Positions 41,670-51,304 are shown, counted from the first letter of the stretch. The stretch is DNA of 64,000 nucleotides from Nocardia uniformis NBRC 13702 (GCF_001613345.1 NZ_BDCE01000102.1:1-64000), one strand, 5' to 3'. Numbers and translations: made by a program. Notes: generated by a model not told the origin, from the letters alone.

Positions 41670-42647
41670 TCAGATGACCAGGACCGTTTTACCCCGCGCA
41701 CCGGAGGCTCCGACAACACCCGCGGCCTCCGCCAGCGGGACGGCATTGTCGATCGGAACCACCAGGTCGCCGTCGGAGGTGCGCTGGAGCAGCTGTGCCA
41801 ATCCCGCCGCACTGCCGGTGGAGTTGATATTGCCGCATCTGATGCCACGCGTTTGCAGGGTCGCCTCGTCGACCGATCCGATGGTGCTGAAGACCGCGCC
41901 ACCGGGGTGCACCAGCTCCGCGAGTTCGGCCAGCGCCGCGGGGGAGCTCACCAGATCGAGTACCGCGTCGATACCGCCGGGATGGGTGGTGCGCACCGAA
42001 TCGGCGACGGACGGCTGGTAGAGCGCGGGCTCGGGGGAGTCGGAGACGGGCACCTTGCGGCTGTAGTCGATTACCTCGGCGGCACCCAGTCGGATCATGC
42101 GGTCGGCGTCGTCGGGGCGGGCGGTGGCGATGACATGCGCACCCGCGGCCGCTGCGAGCTGGACGAGGAAGGAACCGACCCCACCGGCCGCGCCCATGAT
42201 CAGTACGGTTTGCCCGCTGCGGACCCCGGCGGCCTCGATCAGGTCGGCGGCGGTGAGTCCGGCGGTGGGTAGCGCGGCGGCCGCGAGGGCGGTGACATTG
42301 TCTGGAATCTTGGCTATCACGCTATTGCGTGGAACCACGATGTACTCGGCGAAGGTGCCGTGCCCGACCGGTGGGATCAGCCATTTGCCCGCGACCCGGT
42401 CGCCGACCTCGAAGCCGGTCACCCCCTCGCCGATATCCGCGATCTCGCCCGCGCCGTCGAGGCCGGGGATGAGCGGGAATTCGTGCGGTAGCTGACCTTT
42501 CAGCGCCCCCTCGATGATCTTGTGATCGAAGGGATTCACTCCGGCCGCATCGAGGCGGATCCGGATCTGGCCCGGTCCGGCCAAGGGGTTGGGCAGATCG
42601 GCGGGTTCGGGCTTGCCGAAGAACTCTCGGACGACGATCGCGCGCAT
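41670..42647 (-). CDS. Zinc-independent quinone oxidoreductase-like MDR protein
   Basis: 325 residues, medium-chain dehydrogenase/reductase of the quinone oxidoreductase/NADP-dependent group. N-terminal GroES-like fold (MRAIVVREFFGKPEPADLPNPLAGPGQIRIRLDAAGVNP), no zinc ligands, Rossmann motif VLIMGAAGGVGSFLVQLAAAAG near 150. PGLDGAGEIADIGEGV and a C-terminal VPIDNAVPLAEAAG with RGKTVLVI complete the family pattern. Likely NADPH-dependent reduction of quinones or enones. It lies upstream of clpB, facing away from it, with 256 bp between the two starts. Confidence 0.85.
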   Translation of the reverse strand: MRAIVVREFFGKPEPADLPNPLAGPGQIRIRLDAAGVNPFDHKIIEGALKGQLPHEFPLIPGLDGAGEIADIGEGVTGFEVGDRVAGKWLIPPVGHGTFAEYIVVPRNSVIAKIPDNVTALAAAALPTAGLTAADLIEAAGVRSGQTVLIMGAAGGVGSFLVQLAAAAGAHVIATARPDDADRMIRLGAAEVIDYSRKVPVSDSPEPALYQPSVADSVRTTHPGGIDAVLDLVSSPAALAELAELVHPGGAVFSTIGSVDEATLQTRGIRCGNINSTGSAAGLAQLLQRTSDGDLVVPIDNAVPLAEAAGVVGASGARGKTVLVI

Positions 42648-42837
42648 GGGACTCCATTCGTTTGGACGAGCCGGTACCGCGTCAACGAACGATCAAGGTC
42701 ATCGTAGGCACGGCGGGGCCGAGACTTGGGAGATTCGGGGCAGTCGGTTTCCACTGTGGCGCGTAGCGTTATCTGTGACCTACACCGCGTTATCCGGGAC
42801 CTTCGCCGCTGGCGCGAATGCCCCGAAATTCGTCAGA

Positions 42838-42858
42838 CTTGAGCGGAACAGACTCAAC
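42838..42858. promoter_or_regulatory. HAIR (HspR operator) of clpB
   Basis: CTTGAGC (42838-42844), 7-bp spacer, ACTCAAC (42852-42858): HspR-associated inverted repeat with one change per arm, 45 bp before the clpB start. Confidence 0.9.
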
Positions 42859-42870
42859 TCCTGTCGCGTT
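42845..42870 (+). promoter_or_regulatory. SigH-like promoter of clpB
   Basis: GGAACA at 42845-42850 and GTT at 42868-42870 with a 17-bp spacer. The -35 lies inside the HAIR spacer, so HspR binding would occlude this promoter. M. tuberculosis clpB belongs to the SigH regulon. Confidence 0.6.
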
Positions 42871-42903
42871 GGATAAGGCAGCGACTAGTAGGAAAGGGGA
42901 CCC

Positions 42904-45459
42904 GTGGACTCGTTCAATCCCACCACCAAGACTCAGGCGGCCCTGACCGCCGCACTCCAGGCAGCCTCGGCCGCCGGAAATCCGGAGATCCGTCCGGCAC
43001 ACTTGCTGGTGGCGTTGCTGGATCAGACCGACGGCATCGCCGCCCCGCTGCTCAAGGCTGTCGCCGCCGATTCGGCCACGATTCGACGCGAGGCCCAGGA
43101 TATTGTCGACCGGCTGCCTCGGGCATCCGGCGCGACCGCCACCCCGCAGCTCGGGCGGGAAGCCCTCGCCGCCATTACCGATGCCCAGCGGCTGGCCACC
43201 GAGATGGGGGACGAATACGTCTCCACCGAACATCTCATGGTCGGGCTGGCCACCGGTGACTCCGACGTATCGCAGCTGCTGCTGAAGTACGGCGCCACCG
43301 CCGACGCACTGCGCGAGGCGTTCACCCAGGTGCGCGGCACTACCCGCGTCACCACACCCGATCCGGAAGGCAGCTACCAGGCACTGGAGAAGTACTCCAC
43401 CGATCTGACCGCCGCCGCCCGCGAGGGCAAACTCGATCCGGTTATCGGGCGCGACACCGAGATTCGGCGCGTGGTGCAGGTGCTCAGCCGCCGCACCAAG
43501 AACAATCCGGTGCTCATCGGTGAACCCGGTGTCGGCAAGACCGCCATTGTCGAAGGTCTGGCTCAGCGCATCATCGCCGGAGACGTGCCGGAATCCTTGC
43601 GCGGCAAGCGACTCGTCTCCCTCGATCTCGGTGCGATGGTCGCGGGCGCGAAGTACCGCGGTGAATTCGAGGAGCGGCTCAAGGCCGTTCTCGAGGAGAT
43701 CAAATCCAGTGCGGGACAGATCATCACCTTCATCGACGAATTGCACACCATTGTGGGTGCGGGTGCGACCGGTGAATCCGCCATGGACGCGGGCAACATG
43801 ATCAAGCCCATGCTGGCGCGCGGTGAACTGCGAATGGTCGGCGCGACCACGCTCGACGAATACCGGCAGCACATCGAGAAGGATCCGGCATTGGAGCGGC
43901 GGTTCCAGCAGGTGATGGTCGGCGAACCGTCCGTGGAGGACACCGTCGGCATTCTGCGCGGGCTCAAGGAGCGGTACGAGGTGCACCACGGTGTGCGCAT
44001 TACCGACTCCGCGCTCGTCGCGGCCGCGGCACTGTCGGATCGGTACATCACCTCGCGGTTCCTGCCCGATAAGGCCATCGACCTGGTGGACGAGTCGGCC
44101 TCGCGGCTGCGCATGGAAATCGATTCCCGCCCGGTCGAAATCGACGAGGTGGAGCGGCAGGTACGCCGTCTCGATATCGAGGAGGTCGCGCTCGCCAAGG
44201 AGACCGACGAGGCGTCCAAGCAGCGGCTGGAGAAATTGCGCGCGGAGCTGGCGGATCTGCGCGAGAAGCTCAATCAGCTGACGACCCGCTGGCAGAACGA
44301 GAAGCAGGCCATCGACTCGGTGCGGGCCGTCAAGGAGGAGCTGGAGACACTGCGCGGCGAATCCGAACGCGCCGAACGCGACAGCGACTACGCCAAGGCG
44401 GCCGAACTGCGCTACGGGCGCATTCCGCAGCTGGAGAAGGAACTCGCGGAGGCCGAACAGAAGGCCACCGGCGCGGCCGACGGCGAGGTCATGCTCAAGG
44501 AGGAGGTCGGACCGGACGATATCGCCGAGGTGGTATCGGCCTGGACCGGAATTCCGGTGGGCCGCATGCTCGAAGGCGAAACCCACAAACTGCTCCGCAT
44601 GGAGGACGAACTGGGCAAGCGCGTCATCGGGCAGCGCGAAGCCGTGCAGGCGGTGTCGGACGCGGTGCGCCGGGCGCGCGCCGGAGTGGCCGACCCCAAC
44701 CGGCCCACGGGCTCGTTCATGTTCGTCGGTCCGACCGGTGTCGGTAAGACCGAGCTCGCGAAGGCCCTGGCGGACTTCCTGTTCGACGAGGAACGCGCCA
44801 TGGTGCGGATCGATATGAGCGAGTACAGCGAGAAGCACTCGGTGGCTCGACTCGTCGGCGCCCCGCCGGGCTACGTCGGTTACGACCAGGGCGGTCAGCT
44901 CACTGAGGCGGTGCGGCGGCGGCCGTACACGGTGGTGCTCTTCGACGAGATCGAGAAGGCGCACCCGGATGTGTTCGACATCCTGCTGCAGGTGCTCGAC
45001 GAAGGTCGGCTCACCGACAGCCAGGGCCGCGCGGTCGATTTCCGCAACACCATCCTCATCCTGACCTCGAATCTCGGTGCGGGCGGTGAACGCGACTTCG
45101 TCCTGGCAGCGGTGCGCTCGGCATTCAAACCGGAGTTCCTCAACCGCCTCGACGATGTGGTCATGTTCCACCCGCTCGACGAGGAACAGCTGGAGAGCAT
45201 TGTGGATATCCAGCTCGACCAGCTGGGCAAGCGGTTGGCGCATCGGCGGCTGGAGCTCGAGGTCAGCGATTCGGCCCGCTTCTGGCTGGCCGTGCGCGGC
45301 TACGACCCGGCCTACGGCGCCCGCCCGCTGCGCCGGCTCATCCAGCAGGCCATCGGCGACACCCTCGCCAAGGAATTGCTGGCCGGTGAGATCAAGGATG
45401 GCGACACCGTGAAGGTCAGCGTCAGCCCGGGCGGGGACACGCTGGTCGTCGGGCGATGA
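42904..45459 (+). CDS. clpB: Disaggregase ClpB (Hsp100)
   Basis: 851 residues, AAA+ hexameric disaggregase that works with DnaK. N-terminal Clp repeat domain (1-145, MDSFNPTTKTQAALTAALQAA). AAA1 with Walker A GEPGVGKTAIVEGL near 205 and Walker B IITFIDELHTIVGAG. Middle coiled-coil domain about 400-525. AAA2 with Walker A GPTGVGKTELAKALADFL near 610 and Walker B YTVVLFDEIEKAHPD. Pore tyrosines in AKYRGEFEERLK and GYVGYDQGG. GTG at 42904 after GGAAAGGGG. Controlled by an HspR operator and SigH-like promoter just upstream. A strong terminator follows. Confidence 0.98.
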   Translation: MDSFNPTTKTQAALTAALQAASAAGNPEIRPAHLLVALLDQTDGIAAPLLKAVAADSATIRREAQDIVDRLPRASGATATPQLGREALAAITDAQRLATEMGDEYVSTEHLMVGLATGDSDVSQLLLKYGATADALREAFTQVRGTTRVTTPDPEGSYQALEKYSTDLTAAAREGKLDPVIGRDTEIRRVVQVLSRRTKNNPVLIGEPGVGKTAIVEGLAQRIIAGDVPESLRGKRLVSLDLGAMVAGAKYRGEFEERLKAVLEEIKSSAGQIITFIDELHTIVGAGATGESAMDAGNMIKPMLARGELRMVGATTLDEYRQHIEKDPALERRFQQVMVGEPSVEDTVGILRGLKERYEVHHGVRITDSALVAAAALSDRYITSRFLPDKAIDLVDESASRLRMEIDSRPVEIDEVERQVRRLDIEEVALAKETDEASKQRLEKLRAELADLREKLNQLTTRWQNEKQAIDSVRAVKEELETLRGESERAERDSDYAKAAELRYGRIPQLEKELAEAEQKATGAADGEVMLKEEVGPDDIAEVVSAWTGIPVGRMLEGETHKLLRMEDELGKRVIGQREAVQAVSDAVRRARAGVADPNRPTGSFMFVGPTGVGKTELAKALADFLFDEERAMVRIDMSEYSEKHSVARLVGAPPGYVGYDQGGQLTEAVRRRPYTVVLFDEIEKAHPDVFDILLQVLDEGRLTDSQGRAVDFRNTILILTSNLGAGGERDFVLAAVRSAFKPEFLNRLDDVVMFHPLDEEQLESIVDIQLDQLGKRLAHRRLELEVSDSARFWLAVRGYDPAYGARPLRRLIQQAIGDTLAKELLAGEIKDGDTVKVSVSPGGDTLVVGR

Positions 45460-45480
45460 TCCGGTAAGTGGTGAGATTCA

Positions 45481-45516
45481 CGGCCCCGGAGGATTGGTTC
45501 CTCCGGGGCCGTTCTC
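45481..45516 (+). terminator. clpB: Intrinsic terminator of clpB
   Basis: Perfect 12-bp stem CGGCCCCGGAGG (45481-45492) with CCTCCGGGGCCG (45500-45511), 7-nt loop, then TTCTC, 22 bp after the clpB stop. Confidence 0.85.
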
Positions 45517-45617
45517 GTACTCGACGCCCCCATTCGTGCCGGTTTTGCGAAGAGTGGTCCACCGATCGGCGGCGCAGTTCGCCGCTCTCGCGGCACTCTC
45601 GGCATACCCTGGAGGCC

Positions 45618-46541
45618 ATGACGAATCCGAACGATCCGTGGTCGCGCCGACCCGAGTCGGGATCGGTCGACGGGCCGACCGAGCGGGTCTCGCCGTCCTC
45701 CGGGTCCTCCGAGCACACCTCGGAGTTCGGTGACGCGTACGGGCCGACCGAGACATTCGGGCAGGCGGGCGGGCCGCACGAGCAGACCACCGCCTACGAC
45801 TACTTCGGGCAGCCGCCGGGTCCCGATGCCACCCGGGTGATGCCGCCGCATGACGCGCACTGGGGCGGATACGAGTCCGGCGCGCCCACCGGGTACCCCC
45901 CGACCGCCGCCTACGGCACGTCCGGATATCCGGGACCTCCCCCCGGCGGGCCGGGATATCAGACCGCCGGGTCGGGATATCAGACCTCGCCGGGCGGGCC
46001 GGGCGGACCGGTGCCGCCGGGTGGTTATCCGCCGGGATATCCGGAGCAGCCCGGCCCACCGGGGCCACAGCGCAAGACCGGGATGTGGATCGCGATCGGC
46101 CTCGGCGCGCTGGCTCTCGTCGCGATCGCCGGTGTGCTCGTGGGAACACTGCTGGCGGACAGGGATTCGTCGAACAGCGCCGCCGCCACCTCGACTCAGA
46201 GCACCCAGGCGCAGCTGCCGACCGGCACCAGCCGTACCTCCGCACAACCACTGCCCAGCGGTGTTCCACAGATCCCGGGCCTCGGCGATATCGATGAGCT
46301 GGGTGCGACCATGGGCACCGTCGCCAGCAATGACGGCGCCACCCTCACCGTGGAAACCCTGTCGGGCACCACGGTCACCGTGCACACCAATGAGCAGACG
46401 CAGGTGATTTCGCTCGGCAGTACAACGGTCGAGGACCTACCGGTGGGTGAGATGGTCATGATTCAGGGAGACAAGGCGTCCGACGGATCGGTTACCGCGA
46501 AGATCATCATCAGCACCATGCTGCCCGGCGGAACCCGATGA
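45618..46541 (+). CDS. Proline-rich membrane protein with DUF5666-like domain
   Basis: 307 residues. The first ~155 are a disordered Pro/Gly/Tyr-rich stretch (GYPGPPPGGPGYQTAG with GYQT repeats), then a transmembrane helix (MWIAIGLGALALVAIAGVLVG, near 155-177). The extracytoplasmic domain (about 230-300) has GATMGTVASNDGATLTVETLSG and TVEDLPVGEMVMIQGDKASDGS, which resembles DUF5666 (small OB-fold-like domain). ATG at 45618 follows GGAGG closely. It follows the clpB terminator, so probably has its own promoter. Function unknown. Confidence 0.75.
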   Translation: MTNPNDPWSRRPESGSVDGPTERVSPSSGSSEHTSEFGDAYGPTETFGQAGGPHEQTTAYDYFGQPPGPDATRVMPPHDAHWGGYESGAPTGYPPTAAYGTSGYPGPPPGGPGYQTAGSGYQTSPGGPGGPVPPGGYPPGYPEQPGPPGPQRKTGMWIAIGLGALALVAIAGVLVGTLLADRDSSNSAAATSTQSTQAQLPTGTSRTSAQPLPSGVPQIPGLGDIDELGATMGTVASNDGATLTVETLSGTTVTVHTNEQTQVISLGSTTVEDLPVGEMVMIQGDKASDGSVTAKIIISTMLPGGTR

Positions 46542-46636
46542 ACGGCAGACACTTTCGAACCCGCCGGATCGAAGCGGAGGCCAAAAGACACAGCACACCG
46601 GGCGTTCTCATGCCCGGCTGGATAGGGTAGGCGGCG

Positions 46637-47836
46637 ATGACGGCTATATGGTTCGGGTTGGCGGCGATCGCGCTGGTTGGTGCGATCGTGCTGCTCTATT
46701 TCGATCGGCAGCAGCGACAGCGCACCGGTCACATCCGGCAGGTCTGGGCGAAATCCCAGGGCTACACCTATGTTTCGGTGGAGCCCGCGCTCGCCAATAC
46801 CTGGCGACGCGGCGCCCTGGCGAAGCTCGGGTACCTGTCGGCCGTGGATGTGGTGTCCGGTAACCGCAAGGGCGAGAAGTTCGTGCTGTTCGATCTGGAG
46901 GACGCCGCCACCCTGGTCGCGGTGCGTCGTCAGATCGGCTCCGATATCGATATCGACCTGCGACTCAAGACCGCCGCGCCGCCCAAGGACCACGACCTCG
47001 AATTGCTCGGGGCCATCGGCGGCCGCGTCGTCTTCGCCACGAATCCCGATATCGCCCGGCACGCCGTCGATCAGCGCATGGTGGCGTTCATCGAATCGCT
47101 GCCCGATACGGTGCACATGCTGTGGAGCGAAGGTAATTGGACCCTCGGCATGCTGCACGTCAATTCCACCTCCCGCGACTGGGAAATGGCCATTGACGCG
47201 GTACTGCGCCTGTCCGGATTGCTGCACGTCCTGCCCCCGGTGGTCGGTGGACCCGAAGTGCGTGGCGGCGGGCGCGGTCCGGCTCCGGAACAGCATGATG
47301 GCGCCCGGCCGCAGCGCGGCTCCACCATCGTGGTCGACGACGAGGACGACGAGGACGACGACTACGACGGGCACGACCAGTACGGCGACTACGGCGATCA
47401 GGAACCGGCCCGAGTCGCCGAGCCGCCCCGTCAGCTGCCGCCGCGTGCCGGTGACCCCCTGCCGTTCCCCGAGGACGACGCGGCCGACGATTACGCGCCC
47501 CTGGTGAAAGATATCGCCGGGGAAAGCGAACCGGACGCCGAGGCCGAAGGTTGGCGTCCGGCGCTCAAGGTGGTGCCGGATCCGCGCGGCCGCGTCCGCC
47601 GCAACTGGCCGCCCGCACCCGAGGACGAATGGGCCGAGGAGGACGAGGACACCGAGCGTCCCGAACCCGCCGAGGACTCCGATGAGGAGTGGGACGAGGA
47701 CTGGCGTGACGGCGACGATGACGAGCGTGACGGTCGCGAGGAGCACGGTGAATTCCGCGACGATGAGCGCGACGACCCGCCGGGTGGACCGTTCCATCCG
47801 GGGTTCCGGCCGTATCAGGGGCCCGCGCCGCGCTGA
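46637..47836 (+). CDS. Conserved actinobacterial membrane-anchored protein (Rv0383c-like)
   Basis: 399 residues. One N-terminal transmembrane helix (MTAIWFGLAAIALVGAIVLLYF) and a conserved alpha/beta domain of about 200 residues (LEDAATLVAVRRQIGSDIDIDL, HDLELLGAIGGRVVFATN, LHVNSTSRDWEMAIDAVLRL). The rest is a strongly acidic low-complexity tail (DDEDDEDDDYDGHDQYGDYG and further Asp/Glu/Pro runs). In M. tuberculosis the counterpart Rv0383c lies between clpB and pyrE, the same context as here. Function unknown; the acidic tail should be cytosolic if the N-terminus is outside. Confidence 0.75.
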   Translation: MTAIWFGLAAIALVGAIVLLYFDRQQRQRTGHIRQVWAKSQGYTYVSVEPALANTWRRGALAKLGYLSAVDVVSGNRKGEKFVLFDLEDAATLVAVRRQIGSDIDIDLRLKTAAPPKDHDLELLGAIGGRVVFATNPDIARHAVDQRMVAFIESLPDTVHMLWSEGNWTLGMLHVNSTSRDWEMAIDAVLRLSGLLHVLPPVVGGPEVRGGGRGPAPEQHDGARPQRGSTIVVDDEDDEDDDYDGHDQYGDYGDQEPARVAEPPRQLPPRAGDPLPFPEDDAADDYAPLVKDIAGESEPDAEAEGWRPALKVVPDPRGRVRRNWPPAPEDEWAEEDEDTERPEPAEDSDEEWDEDWRDGDDDERDGREEHGEFRDDERDDPPGGPFHPGFRPYQGPAPR

Positions 47837-48086
47837 CGCGGCGGGCCTTCGGCGGCCCTGACCGCACCCGCCGTCGAGTCGGGTACGCGACAATGCGATA
47901 CAGCCGCATCCTTTTTCGCTAAGGTGCGACAGCATTCACATCCCATCCGGGGCAGCAGGACCCTGCCGCGATTCCGCGGCACGGTCGGCCCCCTTCCCGG
48001 GACGTGATGCCCTATCCGCAATGACGCGGAGATTCATCCCTTGGACCGTCGTACCTTTCCGGCCGAGTGTGAGGTAGTCGATTCCT

Positions 48087-48899
48087 ATGACCGAGTTCTC
48101 TCCCGTTTCGCGCCTGCCCGGCGCGGTTCGTCCTGTGGCCCTCGTCACGGGGCCGACCTCCGGTATCGGTCGGGCGTACGCGACCCGGCTGGCGGCACTC
48201 GGTTACGACCTGGTGCTGGTGGCCCGTGACGAGCGGCGACTCGGTGCGTTGGCCGCGGATCTCGAGCTGCGGTTCGGGGCTCGAGCCGAGGTACTGGCCG
48301 CCGATCTGGCACAGGAGCACGACCGGGATCGGGTGGCGCGGCGACTCGGCGAAGGCGTCGAATTCCTGGTCAACAATGCGGGTTTCGGCCTTTCTCGGGA
48401 GTTCTGGACCGTGGACCCGGAGCGTCTGCAGGCGCAGCTCGATGTCAATGTCACCGCGGTGATGCGATTGACGCGGGCCGCGCTGCCGCCGATGCTCGCC
48501 GCGGCCAAGGGGTCGGTGGTGAATGTGGCCAGCCTGGCGGGGCTCATCCCGGGTAGGGGTTCGACGTACTCGGCCTCCAAGGCCTACGTCGTATCCTTCT
48601 CGGAAGGGCTGGCAGGTGGGCTGGCCGGAACCGGCGTTCGGGTGCAGGCTCTATGCCCCGGATTCGTCCGCACCGAATTTCACGAACGAGCCGGTATCGA
48701 GATGGGTTCGCTGCCGCGGCCACTGTGGCTGACCGTGGACGAGGTGGTGGCCGGTTCGCTGCAGGATCTGGAAAAAGACCGGGTGATCAGCGTGCCCGGT
48801 ATGCAGTACAAAGCCGTTACCGCGGTCGCCGGACTGATACCGCGGTCCCTCGCGGCCCGCCTGAATCGGGGCCTGTTCAACGCACGTGGAAGGACGTAG
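48087..48899 (+). CDS. Short-chain dehydrogenase/reductase
   Basis: 270 residues, classical SDR. Cofactor motif ALVTGPTSGIGRAYA near residue 20, NNAG in EFLVNNAGFGLSREF near 92, catalytic Ser in VVNVASLAG, and YSASK near 153. The substrate cannot be told. The C-terminus (YKAVTAVAGLIPRSLAARL) may be amphipathic. ATG at 48087 with GAGGTAG upstream. pyrE begins nine bases after the stop, so the two are probably one operon. Confidence 0.9.
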   Translation: MTEFSPVSRLPGAVRPVALVTGPTSGIGRAYATRLAALGYDLVLVARDERRLGALAADLELRFGARAEVLAADLAQEHDRDRVARRLGEGVEFLVNNAGFGLSREFWTVDPERLQAQLDVNVTAVMRLTRAALPPMLAAAKGSVVNVASLAGLIPGRGSTYSASKAYVVSFSEGLAGGLAGTGVRVQALCPGFVRTEFHERAGIEMGSLPRPLWLTVDEVVAGSLQDLEKDRVISVPGMQYKAVTAVAGLIPRSLAARLNRGLFNARGRT

Positions 48900-48907
48900 A
48901 CACAGAT

Positions 48908-49453
48908 ATGCAGGTAACGACGACAGACCGGGACAGACTCGCGAACCTGGTGCGCGATCTCGCCGTCGTACACGGCCGCGTCACCTTGTCCTCGGGCAAG
49001 GAAGCCGACTACTACGTGGACCTGCGCCGGGCCACTCTGCACCACGAAGCGGCCCCGCTGATCGGGAAGCTGCTGCGCGAGCTCGTCGCGGACTGGGATT
49101 TCGATTCCGTCGGCGGACTCACCATGGGCGCGGACCCGGTGGCTGCCGCCGTCATGCACGCCCCGGGCCGCCCCATCGACGCGTTCGTGGTGCGCAAGGC
49201 CGCCAAGGCGCACGGTATGCAGCGGCAGATCGAGGGCCCGAATGTGGTCGGCAAACGGGTGCTGGTGGTCGAGGACACCACCACGACCGGTAACTCGCCG
49301 ATTACCGCGGTGCGCGCGCTGCGTGAGGCCGGGGCGATTGTGGTGGGTGTGGCGACGGTGGTGGATCGGGAGACCGGCGCAGCTGAGGTGATCGCGGCGG
49401 AGGGGCTGGAGTATCGGTCCATTCTCGGGCTCAAGGATCTGGCTCTGGGCTGA
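48908..49453 (+). CDS. pyrE: Orotate phosphoribosyltransferase
   Basis: 181 residues. Converts orotate and PRPP to OMP in pyrimidine synthesis. PRPP-binding loop VLVVEDTTTTGNSPITAVRAL near 118, flexible catalytic loop RKAAKAHGMQRQIEG near 98, and the N-terminal TLSSGKEADYYVDLRRATL. ATG at 48908, eight bases after the SDR stop. Synteny with clpB and the Rv0383c-like gene matches mycobacteria (pyrE is Rv0382c). Confidence 0.96.
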   Translation: MQVTTTDRDRLANLVRDLAVVHGRVTLSSGKEADYYVDLRRATLHHEAAPLIGKLLRELVADWDFDSVGGLTMGADPVAAAVMHAPGRPIDAFVVRKAAKAHGMQRQIEGPNVVGKRVLVVEDTTTTGNSPITAVRALREAGAIVVGVATVVDRETGAAEVIAAEGLEYRSILGLKDLALG

Positions 49454-49521
49454 TTCAGATTGCTGGGATAACCTGAACGCTGGTTCATTTCTTCGATGGT
49501 GAAGGGTCGTGTGAGTCCCCT

Positions 49522-50580
49522 GTGGTCAGCATTGCACTGAATAAGGGACACCAGAACGTTGCGATGCTCGGCATCGGGGCCTACCGGCCTCAGCGTGTGG
49601 TGACCAATGCCGAGGTGTGCGAGGTACTCGACTCCACTCCCGACTGGATCTTCGAGCGCACCGGTATCCACAACCGGCGCTGGATCAGCGGCGACGAGAC
49701 CCTGCGCACCATGGCGGCGGCGGCGGGCGAACGCGCCATCGCCAATAGCGGTATCGACCGGTCGAAGATCGGCACCCTGATCCTGGCGACGTCCAGCTGG
49801 CTGACCCTCACCCCGCACGGCGCCCCACAGGTCGCCTACGACCTCGGTATGAACGGCATCGCGGCCTTCGACCTCACCTCCGGGTGCGGTGGTTTCGGCT
49901 ACGGCCTCGGCGTCGCGGCGGATCTGATCCGCTCCGGCTCTTCCGAGTATGTGCTGCTGATCGGCGCGGAGACCATGACCGTCGGCCTGGACCCGACCGA
50001 TCGCGGCACCGCCATGATCTTCGGCGACGGTGCGGGTGCGGTCGTGGTCGGGCCGGCCGAGGAGAACGGCATCTCGCCCACGGTGTGGGGCAGCGATGGC
50101 GAGAACGCGTCGGCCATCATGCAGGACGTCGATTTCCTCGAGTACATGCATCGGGCGCAGGCGCTACAGGGCACCGATCCGGAGGTCGAACCGGTCGGCC
50201 GGATGTCGCTGCGGATGCAGGGCCCCAAGGTGTTCCGCTGGGCCGCCGTCACCCTGCCGCGGGCGCTGGCCAGCGCCATCGAGGTCTCCGGGGTGGCCAA
50301 GGAGGACATCGAGGTCTTCATTCCGCATCAGGCCAATGCCCGGATCAATGAGCTCATGAAGAAGAATCTCGGTCTGGCCGACGAGATTCCGATGGCCAAT
50401 GATGTCGAGAACACCGGCAATACCTCCGCGGCGTCGATTCCGCTCGCCATGGAGGAAATGCTGGTGACCGGTAAGGCCAAGGGCGGTCAGCTGGCGCTGC
50501 TGCTCGGCTTCGGCGCGGGTCTGTCCTACGCGGGCCAGGTCGTGACGCTGCCGCCCGCTCCGGCCGAGCCCAGCTTCTGA
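49522..50580 (+). CDS. Beta-ketoacyl-ACP synthase III family protein
   Basis: 352 residues, KAS III (FabH-like). Catalytic Cys in DLTSGCGGFGYGL near 117, His in FIPHQANARI near 274, Asn in NTGNTSAASIP near 304. N-terminal MLGIGAYRPQRVVTNAEV and STPDWIFERTGIHNRRW are typical. All triad residues are present, so it should condense an acyl-CoA with malonyl-ACP or an analogous substrate. Whether it is the housekeeping FabH or a specialised enzyme cannot be decided from sequence alone. The GTG start at 49522 is tentative; the ribosome site is weak. yhhN-like gene follows after 13 bp. Confidence 0.88.
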   Translation: MVSIALNKGHQNVAMLGIGAYRPQRVVTNAEVCEVLDSTPDWIFERTGIHNRRWISGDETLRTMAAAAGERAIANSGIDRSKIGTLILATSSWLTLTPHGAPQVAYDLGMNGIAAFDLTSGCGGFGYGLGVAADLIRSGSSEYVLLIGAETMTVGLDPTDRGTAMIFGDGAGAVVVGPAEENGISPTVWGSDGENASAIMQDVDFLEYMHRAQALQGTDPEVEPVGRMSLRMQGPKVFRWAAVTLPRALASAIEVSGVAKEDIEVFIPHQANARINELMKKNLGLADEIPMANDVENTGNTSAASIPLAMEEMLVTGKAKGGQLALLLGFGAGLSYAGQVVTLPPAPAEPSF

Positions 50581-50593
50581 ATCGATTCGACTG

Positions 50594-51280
50594 ATGGCGA
50601 GTGTTTTTCGCGCCGGATTCCTAACGGCCGCGGCGGTGACGGTCTTCGGTGCCGTCACCGGCCGCGACCGGCTGCAATGGGTGGCCAAGCCGCTCATGAT
50701 GCCACTGCTGGCGGCGGATGTGGCGCGCAGTGACGAGATGGCGGACGCCGATCGGCAGTTACTGCTGGGTGCCCTGGCGGCCGCCACGGTCGGCGACATA
50801 CTGCTCATCGATCCCGATGACGATCGCCGATTGATCGCGGGCGCTTCCGCTTTCGCGGTCATGCAATCCGGATACGCCGTGCTGTGGCGACGCCGGGGTG
50901 CGCGACCCCGCGCCGCCATTGCCGTACCCCGGGTGGGTGCCTGGCTGGGCGCGGGTGCGCTCATGCGGGCCAAGGCTCCGACGGTCGCGTTGCCGCTCAC
51001 CGCCTATGGCGCGTCGCTGGGTACGGCCGCGGTGCTGGCATCCGATCCCGCACTGGCCCCCGGGGCGAAAAACATTGTGGGCCTGAATATTCCGAACGCC
51101 GACCCGCGTAGCCGCCTCGGCCTGGGCGCACTGCTGTTCACCATGTCCGACGGCTTGATCGTGCTGCGCCGAATCTTCGCCCGCAGCAGTCGTTCCCGGA
51201 GGGTGACCGAGGGGGTCATTCTGGGGACCTATGCGGCGGCACAGTATCTGCTGACCGATCCGCGCGCGCACTCTTCCTGA
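50594..51280 (+). CDS. YhhN/lysoplasmalogenase family membrane protein
   Basis: 228 residues with about seven or eight hydrophobic helices. It has YhhN-family features: KPLMMPLLAADVA in the second helix, LAAATVGDILLIDPDDD and a C-terminal LGLGALLFTMSDGLIVLRRIF with the conserved SD. Eukaryotic TMEM86 members hydrolyse the vinyl-ether bond of lysoplasmalogens; the activity of actinobacterial homologues is untested as far as I know. Thirteen bp after the KAS III gene, so likely co-transcribed. A REP element follows. Confidence 0.83.
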   Translation: MASVFRAGFLTAAAVTVFGAVTGRDRLQWVAKPLMMPLLAADVARSDEMADADRQLLLGALAAATVGDILLIDPDDDRRLIAGASAFAVMQSGYAVLWRRRGARPRAAIAVPRVGAWLGAGALMRAKAPTVALPLTAYGASLGTAAVLASDPALAPGAKNIVGLNIPNADPRSRLGLGALLFTMSDGLIVLRRIFARSSRSRRVTEGVILGTYAAAQYLLTDPRAHSS

Positions 51281-51304
51281 CACCATCATCCACGCATCTT
51301 CCCC

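Noticed and set aside
42790..45243. 817-codon minus-strand open frame over clpB
   Set aside because: It mirrors clpB, contains no recognisable domain and would cover the HAIR site and promoter.
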